A stretch of DNA of 53,658 nt from Oscillospiraceae bacterium (GTDB taxonomy: Bacteria > Bacillota > Clostridia > Oscillospirales > Acutalibacteraceae), in assembly GCA_015065935.1 (NCBI GenBank), contig SVPI01000011.1:1-53658 (forward strand), given 5' to 3'. The notes beneath the pieces were generated by a model. The model was not told the DNA's origin. It made no database searches and saw only the letters and a list, made by a program, of their open reading frames with translations. The first letter of the stretch is position 1. The number at the start of each line of letters is the position of its first letter. Shown here one piece after another: positions 1 to 6,851 of the stretch. The translations under genes and the position numbers were made by a program.

Positions 1-1
1 C

Positions 2-292
2 AGCGAAAAGGGCGGCGTTCAACGAGAAAAGCGTTCATTGCAGAACTGGATGAGTTATAACAGAAAATACTTTATGGTAGAAAACCGTGAGGATTTGAGT
101 GAAGACGGTAAAAAGAAAAGAACCGAAACAATCTCTTGGCACAGTCTGAGACACACTTATGCACAAAGGACTTATGAAGAAGCATTAAAAGAAAGACCGA
201 AGAAAGCTCGGAAGATTGTAAGCGAAAACTTGGGTCACCACAGAACCGAAGTGACAAGAATTTACTTGGCTGATAAGCCGAAGAAAAAGTAA
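2..292 (+). CDS. Tyrosine recombinase (integrase), C-terminal fragment
   Basis: The reading frame is open to the left edge of the window, so only the last 96 or so codons of a longer gene are present. The visible part is the catalytic C-terminal domain of a phage-type integrase: an H-x-x-R box (HSLRHT), then a second histidine in LGHHRTEV, and a terminal tyrosine in RIYL that would be the nucleophile. The order and spacing fit the end of the tyrosine recombinase fold. It probably belongs to an integrative element lying mostly left of the window. Any start codon inside the fragment is not the real start. Confidence 0.85.
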   Translation, partial: SEKGGVQREKRSLQNWMSYNRKYFMVENREDLSEDGKKKRTETISWHSLRHTYAQRTYEEALKERPKKARKIVSENLGHHRTEVTRIYLADKPKKK

Positions 293-408
293 TTTATTAA
301 TTAAAATGATGAAGGAAGAATTTAAATTGACTACAATATCCTGCTAACGAAAATTCACAGGATTGATATATAGGGACAAACAAAGGAAATAAAGGTCGGG
401 CAATTCTG

Positions 409-507
409 ATGCCTGAAGTATATGGCGGTGGCAACTCTGCCACCGCTTGTAAGGAGAATTTATATGTTATATGTTTCGATGCTTGCCTCCGGCGGAAATG
501 GAGGTAA
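409..507 (+). CDS. Possible 32-aa small protein in the integrase-recombinase gap
   Basis: An ATG frame that begins MPEVYGGG and ends in two consecutive stops (TAA TAA). It spans the GC-rich hairpin at 425-446. An AAAGG lies about 14 nt upstream, rather far for a ribosome binding site. A second, overlapping 17-aa frame (464-517) has a much better site, AAGGAGAA at 451-458. At most one of the two is likely to be translated, and I cannot tell which from sequence alone. I recognise no family. Confidence 0.2.
   Translation: MPEVYGGGNSATACKENLYVICFDACLRRKWR
425..446 (+). promoter_or_regulatory. Perfect 9-bp hairpin after the integrase gene
   Basis: GCGGTGGCA and TGCCACCGC pair perfectly around a 4-nt loop. 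No T-run follows, so it is not a clear intrinsic terminator. It lies just before two very small reading frames with a good ribosome binding site and could be an RNA leader structure. Confidence 0.4.
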
Positions 508-517
508 TAAAGTTTAA
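464..517 (+). CDS. Possible 17-aa leader peptide
   Basis: ATG preceded at good spacing by AAGGAGAA (451-458). The frame begins MLYVSML, is glycine/asparagine-rich and ends in a TAA that overlaps the AAGGAGG site of the next gene at 531. That arrangement suggests translational coupling or a leader peptide. It is too short for any homology judgement. Confidence 0.25.
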   Translation: MLYVSMLASGGNGGNKV

Positions 518-530
518 GGAGGTATAGCTC

Positions 531-695
531 ATGAGCGATCCTAAAATTGTTTTTAAGTCGGATGTTCCCGAAGAAGCGCTTAATTCTCTTGCTATGTTAA
601 TGTTAGAAGAGATGGATAAGCTTTTTGAAAGCGAAGTTGGGAAAGAAGAGTTTGAAAGATGGATGAGAGAAGCTTCTGAAGAAGACGAATATTAA
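531..695 (+). CDS. Small acidic protein (54 aa), unknown
   Basis: ATG with a near-perfect ribosome binding site, AAGGAGG at 516-522. The product is 54 aa, very acidic, and looks helical in its middle (LAMLMLEEMDKLFESEVG), with an EEDEY tail. It contains no recognisable domain. Its place between an integrase and an XRE/serine recombinase pair suggests an accessory protein of the mobile element, for example a small regulator or DNA-mimic-like protein; that role is speculation. The strong translation signal and coding-like composition are why it is called. Confidence 0.55.
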   Translation: MSDPKIVFKSDVPEEALNSLAMLMLEEMDKLFESEVGKEEFERWMREASEEDEY

Positions 696-701
696 GATAT
701 A

Positions 702-729
702 AGCGGTACGGTTTTGCCGCCGTACCGCT
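702..729 (+). terminator. 10-bp GC-rich hairpin
   Basis: AGCGGTACGG pairs perfectly with CCGTACCGCT around an 8-nt loop, six bases after the stop of the 54-aa gene. Only AAATTAAAA follows, so the T-run is weak. It may still be a terminator or an mRNA 3'-end stabiliser that separates this gene from the promoter at 779. Confidence 0.45.
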
Positions 730-778
730 AAATTAAAACTATTAACGAAAATGGAGTGTATAAAAATTGAATTCCGTA

Positions 779-807
779 TTGACTATAAACTATTTGTGTG
801 TTATAAT
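779..807 (+). promoter_or_regulatory. Promoter of the XRE-recombinase operon
   Basis: TTGACT (779-784) and TATAAT (802-807) are separated by 17 bp. A TGTT...AACA dyad overlaps the -10 box, a possible autoregulatory site for the XRE protein. A GGAGG ribosome binding site is at 823-827. Confidence 0.7.
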
Positions 808-838
808 AAACATAACTCGTTTGGAGGTGAGTTAGAAT

Positions 839-1204
839 ATGAATATTGTAGGTGAAAGACTAAAAGAACTAAGGGTTAATGCACGTTATTCCCAAAAACA
901 GTTAGCTGAACTGTGCGAGACAACGCAGGCAACTATCGGTCGATATGAGATGGGTGTTGCCGAGCCGCCGTTACAAAAGCTACTGTGGTATGCAGACTTC
1001 TTTAATGTATCTTTAGATTATATCTTCGGAAGAACGGATAATCCCAAGGGTATGAGTCAAAGCAAGGAAGCGTTGAAATCCGCACTTGCCGTAGATGGTG
1101 GTTTAGAGACTCTAATGACAATGTGCTTTACTCCCGGAACTGTGTTCAATGAAAAACTGAAAGATGCTATCGTTCAGGTTCTTCGGGAGGTGAAGGAAGA
1201 ATGA
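839..1204 (+). CDS. XRE/Cro-family transcriptional regulator
   Basis: 121 aa. Residues 5-62 or so form a Cro/C1-type helix-turn-helix (RLKELRVNARYSQKQLAEL, then TQATIGRYEMG), the classic phage-repressor arrangement, followed by the common SLDYIFGRTD end of the domain. The C-terminal 50 residues are not a known sensor domain. The stop codon overlaps the start of the serine recombinase (ATGA), so the two are co-transcribed and translationally coupled. It most likely controls expression of the recombinase and itself. The start is supported by GGAGG about 11 bp upstream. Confidence 0.85.
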   Translation: MNIVGERLKELRVNARYSQKQLAELCETTQATIGRYEMGVAEPPLQKLLWYADFFNVSLDYIFGRTDNPKGMSQSKEALKSALAVDGGLETLMTMCFTPGTVFNEKLKDAIVQVLREVKEE

Positions 1205-2673
1205 TTGGAGTTATTTACGCAAGATATTCTTCGGATAGCCAACGTGAAGAAAGCATTGAAGGTCAGCTTCGAGAATGCTATGCTTTTGCCGAAAAGCAAG
1301 GTGTTTCAATTATGGATACCTATATTGACCGAGCGTTATCGGCGAAGACGGATAACCGCCCTGCTTTTCAACAAATGATAAAAGATAGCGCCAGGCAAAA
1401 GTTTGATTTAATTATCGTATGGAAATTAGACCGATTTGCCCGCAACCGTTATGATTCGGCCCGTTATAAAAACACACTTAAAAAGAATAATGTAAAAGTA
1501 GTATCAGCAACCGAAAATATTTCGGATGGTTCAGAAGGCATCCTGCTTGAGTCAGTATTGGAAGGCATGGCGGAATATTATTCCGCAGATCTTTCCGAAA
1601 AGGTTACAAGAGGTATGACTGAGAATGCGCTGAAATGCAAATTCAACGGCGGTACTGTTCCTATTGGTTACGTTATTAACAAAGAGCAATACTTCGAGGT
1701 GGATCCCGTCAAGGCACCCTATGTGGTACAAGCATTTGAAGCCTATGCAAATGGAAAAACCATAAAAGAAATTGTTGAAATGCTAAATGCAAAAGGTGTC
1801 ACTACTTCCCACGGAACGAAAATAACCATTAATATCGTAACGGATATGCTGAAAAACCGACGGTATATTGGTGAATATAAGTTCCAAGATATTGTTAATA
1901 AGGACGGAATACCAAGGATAGTTCCACAAGCATTATTTGACAAGGTGCAGCGTGAGCGTGCGAAGAATAAGAGAGCAACAGCAAGACATAAAGCCGAAGA
2001 TGATTACTTACTGACTACAAAGCTGTTTTGCGGTAAATGCGGTGTATATATGACCGGTGAAAGCGGAACCGCCCGAAACGGTACAGTTCATCGATATTAC
2101 AAATGCAATAACGCTAAGTACAAACACACTTGTGATAAAAAGACGGTTAAAAAAGAATGGATTGAAGACATTGTTGTTAAACACACCCATGAGATGATGA
2201 TTGATGATAATGTTATTGAGGATATTGCAAGTATCGTATTTAGGAATGCAAAAAAAGAAAATCCCGCAATACAACTACTTAAACAACGGCTTAGTGAAAC
2301 AGAGAACGCACTTAACAATTTGCTTAGAGCAATAGAAGAAGGAATTATAACTCCAACCACGAAACAAAGAATGATTGAGTTGGAGCAGACGAGAGATGAG
2401 ATTAAATTAAAGCTCATCAAGGAAGAAATGAAGAAGCCCACCATCACGAAAGAGGGCTTAGTATTATGGCTCAAGCATATTCAGAACATGAGCTTGGAAA
2501 CGAAGGAACACAAACAAAGACTGATTGACATTTTTGTAAACGCCGTATATCTTTACGACGACAAATTAGTCATAACATTTAATTATAAGGAAGCAAGCAA
2601 AACCGTGACTCTAAAAGAGGTAAATGGTTCGATTATAGAATGCTCAGGTGCACCAAAAAGAAAGACACGATGA
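1201..2673 (+). CDS. Large serine recombinase
   Basis: 490 aa, typical of large serine integrases. The N-terminal resolvase domain (1-150) has the YARYSS motif with the nucleophile serine at about residue 10, IEGQLREC, and the KLDRFARNRYD arginine region. The recombinase domain (about 150-260) is followed by a zinc ribbon with Cys277, Cys280, Cys302 and Cys311, then a coiled coil (about 340-420) as used for synapsis. It should catalyse integration and excision of an element at short att sites. It is coupled to the XRE gene by ATGA. The stop codon lies inside the terminator hairpin that follows. No att core could be identified. Confidence 0.93.
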   Translation: MIGVIYARYSSDSQREESIEGQLRECYAFAEKQGVSIMDTYIDRALSAKTDNRPAFQQMIKDSARQKFDLIIVWKLDRFARNRYDSARYKNTLKKNNVKVVSATENISDGSEGILLESVLEGMAEYYSADLSEKVTRGMTENALKCKFNGGTVPIGYVINKEQYFEVDPVKAPYVVQAFEAYANGKTIKEIVEMLNAKGVTTSHGTKITINIVTDMLKNRRYIGEYKFQDIVNKDGIPRIVPQALFDKVQRERAKNKRATARHKAEDDYLLTTKLFCGKCGVYMTGESGTARNGTVHRYYKCNNAKYKHTCDKKTVKKEWIEDIVVKHTHEMMIDDNVIEDIASIVFRNAKKENPAIQLLKQRLSETENALNNLLRAIEEGIITPTTKQRMIELEQTRDEIKLKLIKEEMKKPTITKEGLVLWLKHIQNMSLETKEHKQRLIDIFVNAVYLYDDKLVITFNYKEASKTVTLKEVNGSIIECSGAPKRKTR

Positions 2674-2692
2674 AAATCGTGTCTTTCTTTTT
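2655..2692 (+). terminator. Intrinsic terminator of the recombinase gene
   Basis: A perfect 16-bp stem (AAAAAGAAAGACACGA / TCGTGTCTTTCTTTTT) with a 6-nt loop, ending in a T-run. The recombinase stop codon TGA (2671-2673) starts at the first base of the loop. Confidence 0.9.
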
Positions 2693-2696
2693 GTGT

Positions 2697-2868
2697 TTGT
2701 GTCCGCAGGACACAACAACGTTTGCGAGTTTACTCGCAACATCATTTAGCCGAAGGCTAATATCATTCCGCTTAGGGGACACAAAACGAGGTTGCGCTTT
2801 GCGCAAACAGTGTTGTGCTTCGCACAAACGATGTGGGCTTACGCCCAATGAAGTTGCACTTCGTGCAA
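2697..2868. repeat. Hairpin array A: at least seven different short hairpins in tandem
   Basis: Seven clear perfect hairpins follow each other with about 6-nt gaps: 2697-2715 (TTGTGTCC stem, GCA loop), 2722-2739 (TTGCGAG), 2746-2760 (TTAGCC, GAA loop), 2792-2806 (TTGCGC, TTT loop), 2813-2827 (TTGTGC, TTC loop), 2834-2847 (TGGGC, TTAC loop) and 2854-2868 (TTGCAC, TTC loop); a degenerate eighth is near 2766-2780. Stems differ in sequence but keep length and short loops. Gap words on the left read CATCAT/TATCAT and on the right ACGATG/ATGAAG, which are roughly reverse complements. Apparent reading frames across it are artefacts of the palindromes. Confidence 0.85.
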
Positions 2869-2882
2869 ATATGTGGTATAAT
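2854..2882 (+). promoter_or_regulatory. Promoter built into the last hairpin of array A
   Basis: TTGCAC (2854-2859), the left arm of the last hairpin, acts as -35; TATAAT (2877-2882) follows after exactly 17 bp. It would drive the gene at 2950 and the cargo genes behind it. Confidence 0.6.
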
Positions 2883-2949
2883 TTACTTGTTTAAATCAAT
2901 GTAATCATAAAAATATGGTGTCGATTATTAACAAGGAGATAAGGAAAAA

Positions 2950-3324
2950 GTGAAATTTTTAAGCGAATGTGAAGAAAACTGCCTGAAATTTTTATTGAAT
3001 AGAAAAGATAATGTTGGGTTTGGAAATGATGATGAAGTTTGTTTAAAAGATATTTACGGTGAGAATTTCACATTTGCACATTTTGAAACATTAAAAAAAG
3101 AAGGATATATTGTTGGGAGTATATTTACAGATACAATTTATTACTACTTAACATCTAAAGCTATTGATTATTTTTCTGAAAAAACTAAACATATTGAATT
3201 GATCCGTAAAGAAAAGAGAGTAATTACAATAAGATACTGGTTAGATAAAATTATTCCTTTTTTAGCGTTATTAGTATCGGTAATAGCGCTGTTAAATTCA
3301 ATATTTAAATGGTGGCAGGGTTGA
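2950..3324 (+). CDS. Unknown protein: winged-helix-like N-terminus, C-terminal membrane anchor
   Basis: 124 aa from a GTG start with AAGGAGAT about 10 bp upstream. The first 80 residues alternate short helices with LKKEGYIVGSIF and YYYLTSKAIDYF, a pattern seen in small winged-helix domains. A single hydrophobic segment (about 101-118, IIPFLALLVSVIALL) ends the protein, with a short KWWQG tail. It would sit at the inner membrane face with its N-terminal domain in the cytoplasm. It is the first gene after hairpin array A and AT-rich compared with the core genes, as expected for acquired cargo. No function is assigned. Confidence 0.65.
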   Translation: MKFLSECEENCLKFLLNRKDNVGFGNDDEVCLKDIYGENFTFAHFETLKKEGYIVGSIFTDTIYYYLTSKAIDYFSEKTKHIELIRKEKRVITIRYWLDKIIPFLALLVSVIALLNSIFKWWQG

Positions 3325-3360
3325 TGATGTTGGATAATACAAAAGTTTGAGGTGGCGGGA

Positions 3361-4236
3361 TTGTTAAAATCGTTTACAAAAAATATATTTTTAAGAGAAA
3401 AATATGATTTTCAAACTCTTGAAGGAATAAATAGCATTAAAATTCCAAACTATAAGCCTTTGCAAGGAATGAACAGCCCGGTTAATAATGTTGAGTATAT
3501 CTTACAAAAGAAAGCAACGGAACATAAGAAGAATGGAAGAATGGATTTAGCCATCGCATGTCTGAGAAAAGCGAACGAAATCTTTCCGCATTCAAATTTT
3601 TCGTGGCCTGAAAATGATTATATGCGATTGGTTGAATATTTGAAATTTGATAGGCAATTTGAAGAGGCTAAAATAGAAGAACAAAAAATAAAAGAGTTGT
3701 TTGCACAATTCAATAAAGAACAAGAAGCGTACAATACAAAGATGATTAGCGAAGTGTATGGAAATACGGATATTGTTTCTACGAATGAAACATATTTTGT
3801 TTGTGAAGAATGTGCTAAATATATTAAGAGGTATTTTAGCGTTAGCGGCAACAGTAAAAAATATCCTAAACTTCCTGAATATCTACTGCATAAATCAGAA
3901 AAACACAAATATTGTTCAATAACCCTTTATCCTGTGCTTGATGATATTTCTTTACCTACCTGGGATTATAAGGGAGATTTTATTAAATATTGCAATAGAC
4001 CGTTTGTTGACGAAAGAACAAAAGAACAAAAGGCAATTTTTGAAAAAGATGTAAAAGAAAAAGAAGAAATGGCAAAAGATAAAGAATTTTACGATTTATT
4101 ATTTGAAAAGGCTCCTGAAATAGCCCCTAAATCGTTTGGCGGTTATAGACAAATGAAAGCATCTAATTCAGAAAACTATAAAAAGTTATTACTAACAGCA
4201 GAGAAATTATTAGGATACAATTTTTATGCTAATTAA
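3361..4236 (+). CDS. Unknown cargo protein with a Cys-containing central region
   Basis: About 291 aa. I place the start at TTG 3361 because GAGGTGG lies 5 bp upstream; an in-frame GTG at 3352 has no good site. Residues 50-85 (KATEHKKNGRMDLAIACLRKANEIF) look like one TPR-type helical hairpin, followed by a charged helical region. The middle has a CEECAKY motif and a lone later cysteine, perhaps a partial metal site. No membrane segment or signal is present. It lies 27 bp behind the membrane-anchored gene and 22 bp before the PH-domain gene, so the three are probably one unit. Confidence 0.65.
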   Translation: MLKSFTKNIFLREKYDFQTLEGINSIKIPNYKPLQGMNSPVNNVEYILQKKATEHKKNGRMDLAIACLRKANEIFPHSNFSWPENDYMRLVEYLKFDRQFEEAKIEEQKIKELFAQFNKEQEAYNTKMISEVYGNTDIVSTNETYFVCEECAKYIKRYFSVSGNSKKYPKLPEYLLHKSEKHKYCSITLYPVLDDISLPTWDYKGDFIKYCNRPFVDERTKEQKAIFEKDVKEKEEMAKDKEFYDLLFEKAPEIAPKSFGGYRQMKASNSENYKKLLLTAEKLLGYNFYAN

Positions 4237-4258
4237 TAATTAAAAAGGAGAAATACAA

Positions 4259-4639
4259 ATGATTGATTTTCAAAATGCAACTTTTTTCAAATTAAAGAAG
4301 GTGACTAACGAAAAATCGGAGTTGTTAGTGGGTCCGTTACTTGTTTCTGATGAAAGCATCATTTCTACATATAAAGGTTTGCGAGACCAAGTCGTTTTTA
4401 CAAACAAAAGAATAATTTCTATAAATATACAAGGTTTAACTGGTACAAAACAAGATTATACATCTATGCCGTATTCAAGAATTCAAGCTTATTCAGTTGA
4501 AACTGCAGGAAGAGAAGAATTGATTGCAGATTGTGAATTGGAACTGTATTTTTCCGGAATTGGAAAAGTTAAATTTGAATTTAAAGGCGATTGCGATATA
4601 AAGGAAATTTGCAAAATGATTTCAGAAAGAGTATTATAA
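4259..4639 (+). CDS. Bacterial PH-domain protein (bPH_1 type)
   Basis: 126 aa with AAAGGAGAAA before the ATG. It shows the pattern of single-domain bacterial PH proteins: an N-terminal strand, GLRDQVVFTNKRIISI (the TNKRII signature), then PYSRIQAYSVETAG, and a final helix KEICKMISERVL. Such proteins are small, cytoplasmic and of unknown function, often in accessory regions. It is the last gene of the three-gene cargo, followed by a strong terminator and hairpin array B. Confidence 0.75.
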   Translation: MIDFQNATFFKLKKVTNEKSELLVGPLLVSDESIISTYKGLRDQVVFTNKRIISINIQGLTGTKQDYTSMPYSRIQAYSVETAGREELIADCELELYFSGIGKVKFEFKGDCDIKEICKMISERVL

Positions 4640-4713
4640 ATATATTTTTATGAAAATCCTCGGTTTTCAGACGCTTTTAATTCGTGTCATTAAGTTCAAA
4701 ACACCCAAAAAAA

Positions 4714-4742
4714 AAGACAGTCTTCGGACTGTCTTATTTTTT
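4714..4742 (+). terminator. Bidirectional terminator after the PH-domain gene
   Basis: AAGACAGTC / GACTGTCTT with a TTCG tetraloop, an A-run before and ATTTTTT after. Confidence 0.88.
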
Positions 4743-4744
4743 AT

Positions 4745-4923
4745 CCAATCCGAAGGATTGGTATGTAATCGCCGATAGGCGTATGTAATCCGTTTGCTTT
4801 GCAAACGGTATGTCATCAAGTCGTAAGACTTGTATGTTTCTTCCTTCGGATTGATTACATCCAACACTTCGTGTTGATTACATGCCGCAACAAGTTGCGG
4901 ATTACATACAATGCTCCGCATTG
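4745..4923. repeat. Hairpin array B: eight short hairpins with mirror-image spacers
   Basis: Hairpins: 4745-4761 (CCAATCC, GAA loop), 4770-4781 (CGCC), 4790-4808 (CCGTTTGC, TTT loop), 4817-4832 (CAAGTC), a degenerate central one at 4842-4850, 4862-4876 (CAACAC, TTC loop), 4885-4900 (CCGCAAC) and 4909-4923 (CAATGC, TCC loop). The spacers on the left read TATGTAAT, TATGTAAT, TATGTCAT, TATGT; on the right ATTACAT three times. TATGTAAT is the reverse complement of ATTACATA, so left and right spacers can pair and make a trunk with hairpin branches. Stems share no sequence with each other. It starts 10 bp after the terminator. Confidence 0.88.
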
Positions 4924-4949
4924 ATTTATCGCCGCTTTTATGCTATAAT
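4921..4949 (+). promoter_or_regulatory. Promoter built into the last hairpin of array B
   Basis: TTGATT (4921-4926), overlapping the right arm of the last hairpin, and TATAAT (4944-4949) are 17 bp apart. The predicted start point is at about 4956, so the mRNA leader of the HAD gene would be very short. Confidence 0.65.
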
Positions 4950-4967
4950 ATCCGCGAGGTGTTTTAA

Positions 4968-5618
4968 TTGGAAACCTATTTATTTGATTTTGACGGAACA
5001 CTGGTTGATTCTATGCCCACCTATGTTTCCTCAATGCTTCGGATTTTAGATGAAAATGAAATTAAATACGATAGCGAAATCGTTAAGGTTATAACCCCGC
5101 TGGGCCTTATCGGCGCGGCGGATTATTTCATAAGGCTGGGGGTTAATAAGCCTCGGGAAGAAATAATTGGGATAATGAAAAAATATATGGGTGAGGCTTA
5201 TTTTTATCATATTCCCGCCAAGGAAAATGTTATTTCAACTCTTTATGAGCTTAAAAGCAGGGGGGCGAGCCTTAATGTTTTAACGGCCAGCCCGCATCTG
5301 ACCCTTGACGCCTGCCTTAAACGGTTGGAAATTTATGATTTATTTGATAATGTTTGGTCCTGTGATGACTTTTCTACCACAAAGGCCGACCCCGAAATTT
5401 ATGTTAAGGCGGCCGAGAGGCTCGGCAAAAAAATCAGCGAGGTTTTATTCCTTGATGATAACTTTAATGCCGACTTAACTGCAAAGAAGGCGGGAATGAC
5501 GGTTTGCGGTGTTTATGATGCTTCCTCAAAGGAATATGTTGAGGAAATAAAGGCTATCACCGATTATTATATTTACGATTTTTCCGAACTGCTGCATTTG
5601 GGCCGACAGAGAGAATAG
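4968..5618 (+). CDS. HAD-family phosphatase, phosphoglycolate phosphatase-like
   Basis: 216 aa from a TTG start, with GAGGTG 6 bp upstream; this start puts the catalytic motif at its usual place. Motif I is DFDGTLVDS (Asp7 nucleophile, Asp9), a helical cap follows (about 18-85), motif II is LTAS, the motif III lysine is in TTKADPE, and motif IV is FLDDN. That is the full set for a Mg-dependent cytoplasmic HAD phosphatase of subfamily I. The substrate cannot be read; small sugar phosphates or phosphoglycolate are usual. It is transcribed alone from the promoter at the end of array B. Confidence 0.88.
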   Translation: METYLFDFDGTLVDSMPTYVSSMLRILDENEIKYDSEIVKVITPLGLIGAADYFIRLGVNKPREEIIGIMKKYMGEAYFYHIPAKENVISTLYELKSRGASLNVLTASPHLTLDACLKRLEIYDLFDNVWSCDDFSTTKADPEIYVKAAERLGKKISEVLFLDDNFNADLTAKKAGMTVCGVYDASSKEYVEEIKAITDYYIYDFSELLHLGRQRE

Positions 5619-5648
5619 GGAAAGCCCGATGTAGCACTGATATGATGG

Positions 5649-5898
5649 TTGTTTTTTTGGAGGAAAGAAAGCGTCAAAGAAACTAATTTCACTATTGCCG
5701 GCACTTTGAGTAACAGTGAAGCTACAAGTACAACGACAGGGTCTTCTAAAACCAGCAGTGAATCCGCTATTTTGAGCAAACCTACCTCCCAAATCTCTCT
5801 GACTAAACGGAAATTTAACTACAAAAGATGAAGTTGAAAAATATTTCAATAGTTGGAACCAAAGCACAACAAAAGTTTCCTGGACAAAAATCAGTTAA
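5649..5898 (+). pseudogene. Possible remnant of a secreted or surface protein gene
   Basis: A Ser/Thr-rich stretch (SNSEATSTTTGSSKTSSES) like the linker of a surface lipoprotein is read in one frame to 5831. A second frame then gives TTKDEVEKYFNSWNQ and ends at 5898, as if one gene had been cut down and frameshifted. No proper start or signal sequence remains. It could also be non-coding sequence that looks protein-like. A terminator at 5951-5989 follows, which supports a former gene here. Confidence 0.3.
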
Positions 5899-5950
5899 AA
5901 ATATTTTATACTAGGCGCTTTTTATCCGCGGCTTGTTTAATAAAATTAAA

Positions 5951-5989
5951 AGAAAAGAAAAGACTATTTCTATAGTCCTTTCTTTTTTC
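5951..5989 (+). terminator. Intrinsic terminator before the metallophosphoesterase gene
   Basis: GACTAT / ATAGTC around TTCT, with one mismatch and then a 9-bp A/T-rich extension of the stem and a T-run. Confidence 0.65.
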
Positions 5990-5995
5990 TCTTTA

Positions 5996-6024
5996 TTGCC
6001 ATTTTTGTTATATTGTGTTATACT
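5996..6024 (+). promoter_or_regulatory. Promoter of the phosphoesterase operon
   Basis: TTGCCA (5996-6001) and TATACT (6019-6024), 17 bp apart, 32 bp before the ATG at 6056. Confidence 0.65.
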
Positions 6025-6055
6025 AAAAACAATAAGCTGCTTTGGAGGATTGATT

Positions 6056-6847
6056 ATGGGCTACACGGAATATGTTATTGAAAAATGTGAAAACAAACGA
6101 GTTGCAATTATAACCGATGTGCATTACTGCCACATTGCTTGGGACGATTTTGATGCCAAGGCAAGAATGGGCTTTTTAACCGAAACCCTTAAAAAGCAAT
6201 ATGATTTAACTCCTTATGATGCTATATTAGGCCTTGGAGATTATTCCCTTGACCATTGGGGCTGGTTAGAGGGCGGCTCTTACCTCTGGGAGCCCTCGGT
6301 TTCGAATACCGATAATTTTGTTAAGGAATATGTTTGCCAGTTCCCGGTAAAAACCTATATGCTCCCGGGTAATCACGAGCAGTATGGCGAGGCCAAATGG
6401 GAAGCGCTTACAGGTGTTAAAAGGGAATTTGCTCTAGTTTACGGCGACAAGGTTTTCGCTATGTGCGACACCTTCGGCGGCGACCTTGACCCCACCGAAA
6501 ACAGCGACGGCACCTACACGGGTGTTAATGTTGAGTTCTTAAAAACGGTACTCCAAAAGCACAAGGATAAAAAGATTTATTTATGCATGCACGACCTGCT
6601 TACCGATAAAGAGAGCGAAGAGGCAAGGCAGCTAATTTTAGAAAATAAGAACATTGTTTGCGCCTTTGCAGGCCACATTCACCGTTCAATAACCAAGATT
6701 TTGCCTGATGCGTGGAGAAATCTCCCTGTTTTCTATTGCGGCGGATTTGGATTCAGCAACAATACAAACTGGGGTATAAGATTAGTTGACTTTAATTTAG
6801 AGGGCGGCGAAATTTGCGCCGATTATGTACCTTACATAAAGGGATAG
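6056..6847 (+). CDS. Calcineurin-like metallophosphoesterase
   Basis: 263 aa. The ATG at 6056 is chosen because GGAGGA lies 7 bp upstream and the promoter is at 5996-6024; the open frame extends further upstream but without signals. The metal-binding motifs occur in family order: ITDVHYCH (D-x-H), GLGDYS (GDxx), LPGNHEQ (GNHE), CMHD and AFAGHIHR (GHxH). It should be a di-metal phosphoesterase acting in the cytoplasm, as no signal sequence is seen. It is followed after 4 bp by the MORN/protease-like gene and then an SGNH hydrolase, likely one operon. Confidence 0.88.
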   Translation: MGYTEYVIEKCENKRVAIITDVHYCHIAWDDFDAKARMGFLTETLKKQYDLTPYDAILGLGDYSLDHWGWLEGGSYLWEPSVSNTDNFVKEYVCQFPVKTYMLPGNHEQYGEAKWEALTGVKREFALVYGDKVFAMCDTFGGDLDPTENSDGTYTGVNVEFLKTVLQKHKDKKIYLCMHDLLTDKESEEARQLILENKNIVCAFAGHIHRSITKILPDAWRNLPVFYCGGFGFSNNTNWGIRLVDFNLEGGEICADYVPYIKG

Positions 6848-6851
6848 TTAA

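Noticed and set aside
2697-2868. CRISPR array
   Set aside because: The repeated parts are 6-nt spacers, not 24-37-bp repeats, and the units are hairpins of about 15 bp; no cas genes are near.
2633-2894. Reading frames on both strands across hairpin array A
   Set aside because: They arise from the palindromes (Cys/Arg/Leu-rich text, no ribosome binding site) and overlap the recombinase end and its terminator.
4667-4921. Minus-strand frame of 84 codons across array B
   Set aside because: It is made of hairpin and spacer words and includes the terminator; there is no start signal.
4745-4923. CRISPR array or integron attC array
   Set aside because: Spacer words invert in the middle, units are only 12-19 bp, no integron integrase, and stems share no core site.
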